Of a stretch of DNA of 64,000 bases, positions 50,801-60,997 are shown piece after piece. The translations under genes were made by a program, and so were the position numbers. Each line of letters opens with the position of its first letter. Positions within the stretch are counted from its first letter, which is position 1. Origin of the DNA: Ceratobasidium sp. AG-K (Eukaryota > Basidiomycota > Agaricomycetes > Cantharellales > Ceratobasidiaceae); the NCBI GenBank assembly GCA_037039685.1, contig JAWNGF010000013.1, forward strand, positions 1,385,001-1,449,000, read 5' to 3'. The notes under the pieces are model-generated. The model made no database searches. It had not been told where the DNA came from and saw only the letters and a program-made list of their open reading frames with translations.

Positions 50801-53800
50801 GCAACTTGATCACGAAAACGATCTTTGCCCACAACTACTTGCTTGGAGTGTTGGACGAAGCACATATGTACCGAAACTGGGGGTTCAATTACCGTTCTAT
50901 GCTGACACTCATGTCTCGATGTCGCCAGCGTATGTTACTCACTGCAACGCCGCTATTCACGCAGCCGCGGGTAAGTAAACTTCAGTTTTGACTCGGGATG
51001 TTGATAATTATGCAGCTTCAACTAACCATACTATATGCGTAGGATCTCCTCCACCTCGGCCGCATCGCGAGAGCTCGACGCTTCATTGGCTCCGCCGGCG
51101 AGGAGCTCACCAAGGCCGTCGAGAAGCAGTTCAAAGAGAGCGGGAAGCAGTGGGAGACAGAGGAGGAGCAGGGAACCCTTCGCGAATTTCTTCAGTCACT
51201 CCGAGGGTCGACCGCCTCCGATTCTGAGTCCGACGCCTCAATAGTTGACATAGACGTGGCGGGCCTCGACTTGCAAACTTACCGGGCGTTCTGGGCCACC
51301 CGAAATGGCTTGATTCTGCTTCGCTCGGCTTTACAGGACTATGTCATTCGGCGCGACGATCGATCCAAGGACTGGGAGGGCAAGCCGCTACTGGGGCTGC
51401 AGCCGAAGGTCGACATTATGTCTCCAATCAAGTTGACCGAGAGTACCCAGGCGGCCGTCAGCCGTGAAACAGATACAAAAGAGAAAAGGTACGATCCCCA
51501 CCTGAGTCTAACACACTGTAATGGTTCCTGACTTTCCCAATTAATTCAGGAAGTCTGCTCGCATGGATATGAGTGTGAGTTCATTTGCATACGCCCTTGT
51601 TATCAGCTAATTGTCCTCGCAGGGCTTTTTCACGCGGCTCAAGAAAATCCTTGTGCATCCTGCGCTGGCAAAACAACGGCCGTCCCACGTTTCGCCCGAA
51701 GAGCACGTCCAGAACCTATTCCCGACGTTGGAGGATTATAAGGCGGACCCTTCTGCCAAGATCGACCGGCTCCTATGCATCCTACAGCATCATCTCGGCG
51801 AATCGCAGGCCGATGAACCCCCGCTGGCTTGGGACGAGGAAGGCAACGAGGTTCCCTCCCCGGTGTTACCCCAGGCCGGCCCGAAGCCGACGGCACCGTC
51901 CCAACGCCGCAAAGCTGTAGTGTACTGTCATCTCTCATCGAGCTGGGTTCTCGTGGCGCATGTAAGTTTATGTTCGCAACCTGATCAGTGTGGAGCTAAT
52001 ACAATAACCGGGCATAGATACTGAAACTACAAGGCATCCCAAGCGTTCGAGTAAACGGATCGATGGACGCCAATCAGCGAGCCGCTGCAGTTGAAGAGTT
52101 TCAGTTCGACGATGGTCCTGATGTTATAATGCTGAGTGATGTCGGGGCTACGGGGTTGAACCTCCAGAGAGGTTCGATTGTTGTGTATGTGGTAAGTGTA
52201 AATTTACTTTCATTCATAGGCTATATGCGTCATATTACAAGCTTATAACTGACTACAATCTGACAGGACCACCCCTGGTCTGCCTCCGAGGCGCAGCAAA
52301 TCGAGGGCCGAGTCCAGCGTCGCGGACAGCTGCGCCAGGTTTACGTGTACCGAATCATGGCCCCGGGTACGCCCGACGAGTATCTCCTGGGCTATGCCAG
52401 CGGCAAGAAGATGATGATGGAGATCTTCACGAAACACCTGGAGACGGAGGGGATGCCAGGCTTTGAGTTCGAACTTGATGAGGTCGGGTTAGGAGATTGC
52501 CTGGATCTCGAAGCAGAAGAGGCACCTGCACGCCGGTCAAGAGTCGAGGGCCGCCCATCGAAAGCCGAGACAACTGATGACGAGGGGACAGTTGTTCCAA
52601 GCTCCGACGACGAGGAACCGACGCTGAAGCAAACGCAAAGGCCAAAGCCAAAACCAAAACCAAAGCCGGAGCCGGAGCGAGAGCCGAAGGCCATCAAGAC
52701 CAGGGCGAGCGGCAAGGCAGCAGCAGAGATCGACCCCGAGTTCCCGGAGCTAGGTAGACGTCCTGGGGAGGGCACGAAGTCGCGCGTGAAGTGGGATGCA
52801 AAGCGCGAGAGGCTCAAGGAGAAGAAAGCCGCCGAGGAAGCTGTTCAAGAGCGCGAAGAGGTCAAACAACAGCGCCTGAAAGAGCGGGAACTTCGGACGG
52901 AGCGCAGCCAGCGCCTCCGAGACCAGCCGCCGTCCGAGTCCCGGCCGAAGGTCCAGCAGCAAGAAGGGGAAGTGGCATCGGCATCAGTGAAAGTCCAAGG
53001 CGCGAGCAAGGACAAGGCCAAGGGCAAAGCCAAGGCGACAGACCCAGCACCCATGACGCCTGCGGAACCCGCAGAGACCCCTCAAGCGTCCGAACTGGTC
53101 AGGCCAATGCATGATATCATGCTGGCAATGATAGCGGAAGGCCGATTGGACGTCGAGACCGCACAAGGTATGCTCGCGCAAAGTGGGCAGGCGCCGCTCG
53201 ATCCCTCGCTCCTCCCTTCTGCGAATGCGGCTTCTTCGTCTGCTGGGCTGTCTAGATCTGGGGTGCAGAATGAGGAACCCACCGGTACGTGGCACAACGC
53301 TCACTGGTATGATCGCACTACTAATTTTGAGTTGGGCGATGATAGATACAACGGCTGCTCTTGACCCAGACGTCGAGATGTTCTGGTCGGATTCCCCTCC
53401 ATCGATTCGTTCCCCCCCACTGAAGCGTCCACGTCGTGAAGACGATGGACCTGCCAGTGGACTCAAATTACCTCATTCTCACGAATCGTTCATAACGCCA
53501 CCCCCACACCAAGCGTCAACCCCTCGCCAAGAACCGACTGTCACGAGCTCGCAGATAGCGGAACCCGGCCATCTCTACGCCCCGAGTACGCAGGGAGGCG
53601 ATGTCGACCTTCCACCGTCGTCACCAGTCCCGCTCACGCAGGGCACAAATCCTCCCTCGACGCAACCGGAGTTCAATATCGGGTTCTTGCAGGGCGACAG
53701 CGATGGCCAGACCGACACATGGTCCCCGCAGTTGCAGGTTCTGCCGTCGGAGATAGCGGGCCGGGACCACGTCCTGGACAGTGTCGGCAGCCTTTCGATT

Positions 53801-54034
53801 ACCCCCCGAGGCAGTGCTCCAGCACCGACGGCTAAAAAACGTCGACATCCCACAAATTCGAGCCCCTCGAATCAGCAGCCGCCATCGGAGGGAGATGACG
53901 TTCAGCAGACGGATGAGGAGCCCGTCGTCGAGCTCACGGCCGCAGACATACGTGCTGCCCAGGCACGAGCATTGAAGGCAAGTTTGAATCGTGGCGGGGG
54001 AAAGGGCCGAAAAGGACCAACGAAGCGACGATAG
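47859..54034 (+). CDS. SNF2-family DNA-dependent ATPase (helicase-like)
   Basis: A predicted chromatin or DNA translocase of superfamily 2. Helicase motifs are in order and intact: I LADEVGMGKTVQ (~49980), Ia TLIVVPQTLRVQW, II LGVLDEAHMYRNW (~50855), III RMLLTATPLF (~50935), V MLSDVGATGLNLQRG (~52135), VI QQIEGRVQRRGQ (~52300). A long N-terminal region precedes them (ERAWWFKEGKSSLASLF, DDQPWNFFPFSNPVFCENAG). The C-terminal tail is long, charged and disordered, with a Lys-Pro repeat (~52640), coiled-coil-like Glu/Arg/Lys stretches and a basic end GGGKGRKGPTKRR. The stop is at 54034. The 5' end is uncertain: 47859 is the first in-frame ATG of a good coding stretch, but the joins before 48238 are unclear. 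About ten introns; the one at 50113-50455 is 343 nt and holds three copies of the 15-mer. It may belong to a mobile element. Confidence 0.88.
50165..50400. repeat. Three copies of the 15-mer inside an oversized SNF2 intron
   Basis: TACTCCGGTCGCA occurs near 50187, 50279 and 50383, about 90-110 bp apart and all in the same orientation, within the 343-nt intron 50113-50455 of the SNF2 gene. Most other introns in the gene are about 50-70 nt. This suggests insertion or expansion of the repeat family into the intron. Confidence 0.75.
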
Positions 54035-54476
54035 GGTCATGGAGATGTCTGAGAGCATACGGACCTGAATACTGTACATAGATTGTGAATAAGTAGTACA
54101 CTCAATGTCCTCATTCACTCTCGCCTGACTGCCGAACGTGGCCTTCGTACGGCGTACGCGACCAACGAGTGAAGGCCTGTATGCACCATGAGCTTGATGC
54201 ATACCGCTTCTGACCGCTTGCTTTGCCAAGTACTCGAACCCCTGATGTTACCTGCTTCTGACGGCCCTTCATGATCCACACAGATCTATATTCTAACTCA
54301 CGGCCGGAGTACGTGCAAGCCGGCTCGAGCCCAACGGCATATTAGCACTTACACATCCCGTCGCGAAAGCCAGAAATCTCAGTCACGTGACTCGTTACAT
54401 TACCGCTACCAATCTCACACGCTAATTCAGAACTTCAACCACCCGTTTCAAACACTGCGACCCTTGCCTCATCCCT

Positions 54477-55066
54477 ATGGCTGCGATCCCACCCTTCGTC
54501 CTCGCTATCGAAAACTCTGCCCCTTCCTTTGATGACTACGTGCGTCGAGTACTTGAGATGAATCCTGACCTCCCAGCCAACCAGCTGCCCCCGATCTGGG
54601 CTCTTCAGCCCATAATCACGCAATGGCACGAAGAGCGTGTTCGGGAGATTCGTCGCGGGGGATATCTTGCGTATCGCAGGACCAGCTTCTGCCTTGGCTA
54701 CGCTATACACTGTGTGTCCGGAGAGCTCTTCCGCAACGGCAACGAGGCGAACGAGATGTACGACTTGGCGTATGCACGCGCCGTCCAGCTGATGCCCTTC
54801 TTCCGGGCTCGTATCGACCAGGATATCGAGCAAGCAATCGTACGCGAGGTTCGGCGATTCGAGATTGATTGTAAGTATCTTGTCAGCTTCTCTTGCCGCC
54901 GTTTTGCGTGATTGAAACCAATGATTCGTTAGTACTCGTCGCGCAAACCCTCTGCGAAGATACTAACGATGAACTGACCGATGACATGGAGTCTGTCTAC
55001 ACTAATGAGTCGACTGCTGTCTCTGAGTCCCTCGACAGCAACGATACGATTAGCGATGTCGATTGA
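54477..55066 (+). CDS. Small protein of unknown function with acidic C-terminus
   Basis: The ATG at 54477 begins MAAIPPFVLAIENSAPSFDD. The main exon is helical in character (YVRRVLEMNPDLPANQLPP, TQWHEERVREIRRGGYLAYR, RARIDQDIEQAIVREVRRFE). A GT-AG intron of about 62 nt follows, and the second exon encodes LVAQTLCEDTNDELTDDMES and a Ser/Asp-rich end (SNDTISDVD), stopping at 55066. The join is in frame with good splice sites, and the product is about 175 residues. There is no recognised domain, signal or membrane segment. It sits 440 bp downstream of the SNF2 gene on the same strand and may be a companion gene of the same element. Confidence 0.6.
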
Positions 55067-55920
55067 TTTGGTAGGCTATTTTTTTTTGGCTCTCGCGTAT
55101 ACTTTTGACTAATTTTTTTGCGGTTCAGTCTTACTGCCTTGGCCTTTGCTTTGCTGGTCCCAACGGACAAGTACTCGTTTTTGTATATAGTATTTACGCT
55201 GTTGTTCATTGCCCTGATGTATATATAATACCGTTTTAGCAAGTCTACCGATCGGATCAATCATTCCGTATCATCGACTGCTGTTGACTCTCAATCGGTC
55301 AGTCGGGCTGCTCCACCTCCTCATCATCCAAAAAAATTAAACAATCAAGAGAGTGCGTTGATAACACTACAAAAGCTGGGAAATTCCCCCTCATTACCAA
55401 AGATTTTGTTCACGTTACGATGTTCTTTATGATGTTGGATCAATTACTGCCAATACATACATGTGTGACTAGGCTCTCCCTGACATGTGTGTATGCGTGC
55501 CTGCTAGATCCTACTGTGCTTGATTGCTCACCTCCGAGTGGTAGCGTATAGCCTGTATATACTGGTTTTTTGATGCTACTATACATTTTGCACGTATTTA
55601 TTTATGTATCTACACATGTCTCCTGCATAATTCATTACTCGCTCCGTCTGTCACGTTGGTCGAGCACGATATCCACTCCTTTGCTTGTCGAGGAGTTCTC
55701 CTGATTGTTTTGGATTTGTTTTAGGCGCATATATGCGTGTATCCTTGCAACTTTACTCCACTAGGATGTACGTGCGCATATTGGCCATTTCTCAATTCCA
55801 GTTGCTATATTGTTTTCTTGGCCACTAAAAACCGTTATGGAGCAGACCTGCTCCGGGATTGTTGGGTAATACGCACTGGGCGCCAGCACAGCTGGTAAGC
55901 TCCGCTTTTGGGCACGCCTC
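55067..55920. other. Non-coding AT-rich spacer
   Basis: No gene is supported. It has T-rich and A-rich runs (55075-55090, 55325-55345), probably 3' untranslated sequence of the small gene followed by the start of the repeat zone. The palindromic octamer pair CGCATATATGCG lies at 55726-55737. Confidence 0.5.
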
Positions 55921-56033
55921 GTCGAGTCGTGCCAGAGGCTGCGACCGGAGTATGCAACGGGTGAGTGGTTGGTACAATGGTACACTACACGAATGAGTGT
56001 GTGAGTCGGGCCAGGATTGCCTAGAAGTCCGCT

Positions 56034-57168
56034 TACTCCGGTCGCAAGCCATCTGAGGAGGAGGGGCGGTACGGCCACTGGCTGGTGGAGTGCTACAGCT
56101 GGCGACCGGAGTACGCGAGTTGTACATGGGGCAGTAGCCAACAGATGGTGTGAAGACACACACATGTGTGTTCTGCTGTCAGAGCCAGCAAGATGACCTT
56201 CAGACACGCCTGGTCCAGCCGTGGTGGAGGATGCGACCGGAGTACGCAAGGGGCAAGTGGTCGGCACAAGGGCCCACCACAGAGATGACTGGCTTAGTTT
56301 GGCCAGCGGCTATGCAGCTGTCTGCATACTCCGGTCGCAAGCCAGCAAAGGGGGAGAGCGGCAGAGCAACCGGCAGGTGGGTTGCTGCAGCGGGCGTACG
56401 GAGTACGCGAGTTGCCCAGGTGGCATTGGCCGATGGATGTGTGCAGACACACACATAGATAGAGTCTTACATGTACTTAGTAAATAAATAACTGACGATG
56501 CACGTTAGACATTGTATATGCGTGAGAAGTAGATGCTTAGAGGCATGGACCAGTCTGCGTCGTCCGGACATAAGCTGTAGGACCCACACGCATGCGCGTG
56601 TGCCGAATGCTGAGTTCCAACCTACAGCTTATGTCCGGACGACGCAGACTGGTCCATGCCTCTAAGCATCTACTTCTCACGCATATACAATGTCTAACGT
56701 GCATCGTCAGTTATTTATTTACTAAGTACATGTAAGACTCTATCTATGTGTGTGTCTGCACACATCCATCGGCCAATGCCACCTGGGCAACTCGCGTACT
56801 CCGTACGCCCGCTGCAGCAACCCACCTGCCGGTTGCTCTGCCGCTCTCCCCCTTTGCTGGCTTGCGACCGGAGTATGCAGACAGCTGCATAGCCGCTGGC
56901 CAAACTAAGCCAGTCATCTCTGTGGTGGGCCCTTGTGCCGACCACTTGCCCCTTGCGTACTCCGGTCGCATCCTCCACCACGGCTGGACCAGGCGTGTCT
57001 GAAGGTCATCTTGCTGGCTCTGACAGCAGAACACACATGTGTGTGTCTTCACACCATCTGTTGGCTACTGCCCCATGTACAACTCGCGTACTCCGGTCGC
57101 CAGCTGTAGCACTCCACCAGCCAGTGGCCGTACCGCCCCTCCTCCTCAGATGGCTTGCGACCGGAGTA
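56034..57168. repeat. Large palindrome, 548-bp arms, 39-nt spacer
   Basis: 56034-56581 is mirrored as reverse complement by 56621-57168 (paired positions sum to 113202). Open frames in the two arms translate identically, so the arms are nearly or fully identical. The 39-nt spacer has its own short self-complementary part (CACACGCATGCGCGTGTG). Similarity stops abruptly outside TACTCCGGTCGC at 56034 and its mirror at 57168. Confidence 0.9.
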
Positions 57169-57434
57169 CGTGGACTGTTTGACACTCCCGGACCCGACTA
57201 ACCCACTCATGTATGTGTTGGACCCTTGCACCGATCACTCGCCCCTTGCGTACTCTGGTCGCATCCTCCACCACAGCCGGACCATGCGTGTCCGAAGGTG
57301 ATCTTGCGAGCTCCCACTACAGAACACGCATACATGTGTCTGCAAACGTCCATTGGCTAATGGCGCTTGGGCAACCCATGTCCTCCGGTCGCAGGCTACT
57401 GCTGGGCAAAGGACGGTAATGCAACAGCATTGCA

Positions 57435-57886
57435 ATGTACTGCAGCGTGCGACCGGAGTACGCGGATTAGCCAAGCGTCACTTAGCTAATGGATATCCGC
57501 AGACACATGCACACATGTAGTATCATACAGGCATCTAGCACATATATGCATGTTGATGTACATCATATACTCTACATGTGTGAGAGATGCAAGGTTGTTT
57601 GAGCCTTGCCCCGGCCTGCGTACTCCGTACGCAAGCTGCAACATGGTACGGCCAAACTGTATAGGTTGTTGGTGCCCATCTACAGCTTGCGTACGGAGTA
57701 CGCAGACTGGTGCAAGGCTCAAACTACCTTACACCTCTCACACATGTAGAGTATATGATGTACTTCAACATGCATATATTTGCTAGATGCATGTATGATA
57801 CTACATGTGTGCATGTGTCTGTGGATATCCATTAGTTAAGTGATGCTTGGCTAATCCGCGCACTCCAGTCGCCACGCTGCTGCCCT
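57435..57886. repeat. Second palindrome, ~205-bp imperfect arms
   Basis: Arms of about 57435-57640 and 57681-57886 pair with positions summing to 115321. They diverge by scattered substitutions with one small gap near the outer end. The inner arms carry the symmetric word GCGTACTCCGTACGC and its mirror. Confidence 0.85.
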
Positions 57887-58089
57887 GTGCAATGGCTGTT
57901 GCATTGCTGTCTTTTGCCCGCCAGCAGCTTGCGACCGGAGTACGCAGACTGCGGCACAACTCCTGGCGTGCTTACCCGGACATCACAGCCCTGTCACGCT
58001 GACCACTTGCCCCCTGCTCAACCTTGGCTTGCATACTCCAGTTGCATGCTGCAGCATGGAAGGGACAAGGTGGGCAGATGAAGTTTGTT

Positions 58090-59190
58090 CAGTGTAAGTA
58101 GTATGATAGTTAGGGTAGGTCTCAGCACATACCACACAACCTGACAGTGTAATCATGCCAGCTATGTAGCAGGTACTTAGCTGCTAGGAGTACAGCAATA
58201 ACAATTCCTTACCTGTACGTTAGGTTTGGTATTTGTCTGTTTCCGTAGGCAAAGTAGAATAGACAATAAAATAGAGAGTTTGACAAGAGGATAGTATAGA
58301 CAATAGAATGGGTGGGATAAATCAGTAGACATGGATAGAAAAATATGCTATAGCCAAATGACTGTCCTACCCATGTTGGTGGGGAGTTTTTTATGGTATG
58401 AAATGATATGGTTGAGACAAATTATGAACTCCTTGGTGTTATGGCTCTTACACTATATGCATATATGTTGGGTTTTTGGAGATTTCATATATGTTGGTCT
58501 AAATACATGGTTGTATGCTGTGTTTCAGGGCTATGTATGTAAACCATCTGTATGTATTAGCTGTGATATCCCACTGTCATTTAGCCAAAACCTGGGACCT
58601 AGTAGGGCTCATACACCTGGCCACCGAGCAGGTACAAGTGTACAAATCACTGAAGACATTTTCTCCAGGTGGTGAGCCTTGCCCCAGTCTGCGTACTCTG
58701 TATGCAAGCTGCAGCTTACCTACAGAGTATGCAGACTGGGGTAAGACTCAGGCCATTTTGCAGAGGATCACGGCTGGGGTAGGACTCGGGGCACAGCATA
58801 CAACCTGGACCAACAACCACACTGATTATGTAGCAGGTGCTTGGCCAGTGGTACTGGAGCCAGGATCATTGAGCCCATATACTAAATAATGGTCTTTCAG
58901 TGTATATAGAATAGAATAGGGGTCAGGATGAGTAGGATACAATCTGAGACCTAGATGTAATCCTATGCCATGGCCCAATGATCAAACAACCGGTATTGGT
59001 GATGTGTGTTAGGGTGTTAAGTGATCTGGCTGAGACAAGCTGTGGACTTCTTGGTGTTCTGCCTGTTACATTATGCATATATGCAGTGATTTTGATGATT
59101 GTATATATCTGTGTCTAAGTACATGATTGTATGCTGGGTTGCAAAGCTATGTGTGTCCCCTACCCATATCTGTAGACTGTGGTATCCTGG
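58090..59190. repeat. Diverged tandem duplication, CpG-poor
   Basis: 58380-58580 resembles 59015-59180: both contain GAGACAA, CTTGGTGTT, TGCATATATG, a GATTGTATAT or GATTTCATAT segment, TACATG(A/G)TTGTATGCTG, then GGCTATGT or AGCTATGTGTG, offset by about 620-640 bp. CpG is almost absent from about 58090 to 59330. Confidence 0.6.
58675..58748. repeat. Third palindrome, short arms
   Basis: CCCCAGTCTGCGTACTCTGT and its mirror around an 18-nt spacer, arms about 28 bp with a few mismatches. The inner-arm words are related to those of the other two palindromes. Confidence 0.8.
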
Positions 59191-59217
59191 TGCTGGTGTT
59201 CCCAACCTGGACTTGAG

Positions 59218-59300
59218 TGGGTGACCTAGGGCCTAGGTTGGGCAACCTGGGACCTAGGTTGGACCACCTGGAGCTCAACCTAGCCCAACCTAGTAGGCCT
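59218..59300. repeat. Short CCTAGGTTGGG/AACCTAGCC repeat cluster
   Basis: Several copies of ACCTAGGTTGG and their inverted forms AACCTAG(C) are packed together and could fold into hairpins. It is at the right edge of the CpG-poor block. Confidence 0.6.
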
Positions 59301-59420
59301 TATAACCTAACAGTAACCTGACGCTAGCTTTGGGTTGGCGTGTAGCTCTGTTGTTGTGTAAGCGTTAGTCATCTGGTATGACAAAGCATTATATAAGACT
59401 TACCAATCGGTCACGTGACA

Positions 59421-60077
59421 TGTTAGCGCTGGGCGCTAAAGGACCCTTGGTAGGGCTCGACGTGGACAAAGGGTCTCGACCCTTGGTTCTGTCGGTCCGA
59501 CTACTCCGAAGCCCGAACTCCCCGGCTTGGTTCCCCGCACTTGTTGGCGGGTTGAACTCCGGGGTCGAGGCTATAAGCGTCCTGTTATGGGCCGGGCCGG
59601 CGTCGCTGTGTTTTCCTGCTGCGCTTGGCGCCGGGGATTCGCGGGCACTGGTCGTCAGGTGCCTAGTGACGTGGAACAATTTAGCACACGTGGGCTCGCT
59701 TAGGCGGACACGTGTAGCCGAGGAGTGACGTGGCCGGCTGCCAAGGATTCATTCCTTTGTACCGTGCCGAGTGACGTGGTCTTGGCTGTTGACACGTGTC
59801 AACTTCGGCCACCGAGATCCATGTTGTCATACTATCATTCGCTGATAGGTTATCTCGCTTAATTCGCCAAGCCGGCCGCCGTGCCGCTTAGCGTGGGAGT
59901 TCCTTGGCTCCCAGCAGATATATAAACAAGGGGATGAGCACTGATGAGGTGTCATACCGAAAGCGCTAGTATACGTTGTGTGCTAGCCCTTTGCTTTCAT
60001 CCCCACTTCGCTCGTGCTTGCTGCGCTTCGCACTCGCTCCGTTCCATCCCGTTTCTAACCCAAAAAAGAAATGCACA
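59421..60077 (+). mobile_element. Probable solo LTR (retrotransposon remnant)
   Basis: Begins TGTTAGCG and ends ATGCACA, giving TG...CA ends over 657 bp. It contains a TATA element (ATATATAAA near 59918-59926) followed by C/T-rich and A-rich sequence, as in an LTR. Three GTGACGTGG and several ACGTG words lie upstream of the TATA. No matching 5-bp target duplication is seen, so the exact ends are uncertain. A 20-bp piece of its 3' end recurs inverted at 60245-60264. Confidence 0.4.
59918..59926 (+). promoter_or_regulatory. TATA element of the putative LTR
   Basis: ATATATAAA within the presumed U3 region. It is preceded by clustered ACGTG words (bZIP/bHLH-type sites). Confidence 0.45.
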
Positions 60078-60997
60078 GCCACTGATTGACTCATTTCCCT
60101 CTATCTCACTCATATTGGCACAAATCATTATAAATTTTTGTGGACATATTATACAGGCATATTCGCACATTTTCTATTAGGAACACCAAGCTACCCGACT
60201 GACCCGGCGAGCGTCGCTGGAATTGCACCGTGAAACTGGTCACGTGTGCATTTCTTTTTTGGGTCAGTGTAGACCACCATAGACGCCTCCTTGCTTCCTG
60301 AAGACAGTCCTCCTGGTGAGTACTAATGGTTTGGGATAAGGGTATATACAGCGCCTGTAGTAGTATAGAAACTGCTGTCACAAGGGCTCATTCCTTGCCC
60401 TTGTAACAGCTTTTCCCCTTTAGGCAGGGTGAAATTTTTGATATTTGGAGAATAGCTCAACAACCTACTAGACAACTCGCCTTGAAATTTTAACTGAAGG
60501 ATCTGATAGCTATGACATATCGTATTGATGACCGCAATTCTTCGATTCCCATCATGAAAAATATTACATAGCAATATTTCTCCACCACCCTGTAGGACTA
60601 AGGGACCTTTCTCGTCGAGCTCATGACAGTTTGTTAGCACTCGCAAGCAGTTACGAGCAGTCACAAGAAAAATGCGCGCTTATCTCTTGGACGCTCACAA
60701 GATGCCACGAGAACTCTGGAGACCAACGAGAAAGGTCCCCGAACCCCGAAGCCTCACGAGCGCAACGAGATTTTCAAAACTTTGTAGAGAATTGGTTTGA
60801 TGTCTGCACGTCCGCCCGTACTATTAGCCAGCAGAAACGTGACCTGAGCACCTCAAGATGAATGGTAGTGGCCTACAACCTTCAGCTTCGCGCATATATC
60901 CGAAACCTGATGTTTGGTTGCAGCGTTGCAGTACATGATAGTGTTCCATTACAAGATTGATGAATGAGTACAAATTATGATTTCATTTACTTTACAG
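60078..60997. other. Repeat-derived spacer
   Basis: Contains the inverted LTR-end piece at 60245-60264 and a 14-bp inverted repeat GGGACCTTTCTCGT at 60602-60615 / 60726-60739. No gene is supported. Confidence 0.5.

Larger units (their letters stand above)
55921..58760. repeat. Repeat zone built on GCGTACTCCGGTCGC words and palindromes
   Basis: About 20 copies of GCGTACTCCGGTCGC or close variants (several the symmetric GCGTACTCCGTACGC) in both orientations. Spacings cluster near 70, 90-100 and 130 bp. Opposed copies about 70 bp apart make small hairpins inside three larger palindromes. A ~150-bp segment at 56936-57095 recurs in direct orientation at 57226-57385. Open frames here are repeat-derived, including identical frames on opposite strands. 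Confidence 0.85.

Noticed and set aside
52392..53466. Long minus-strand frames opposite the SNF2 C-terminal exons
   Set aside because: They are shadows of the charged, GC-rich coding sequence; the plus strand continues the helicase protein in frame.
56150..57052. Identical open frames on opposite strands, 84-102 residues
   Set aside because: They are the two arms of the palindrome read on each strand, not duplicated genes.
55900..58100. Possible CRISPR array
   Set aside because: The repeats occur in both orientations at uneven spacing, vary in sequence, form palindromes and lie in a eukaryotic genome.
59218..59300. Telomere-like repeats (CCTAAC/CCTAGG words)
   Set aside because: The words are mixed in orientation and do not form the regular TTAGGG-type array of fungal telomeres.
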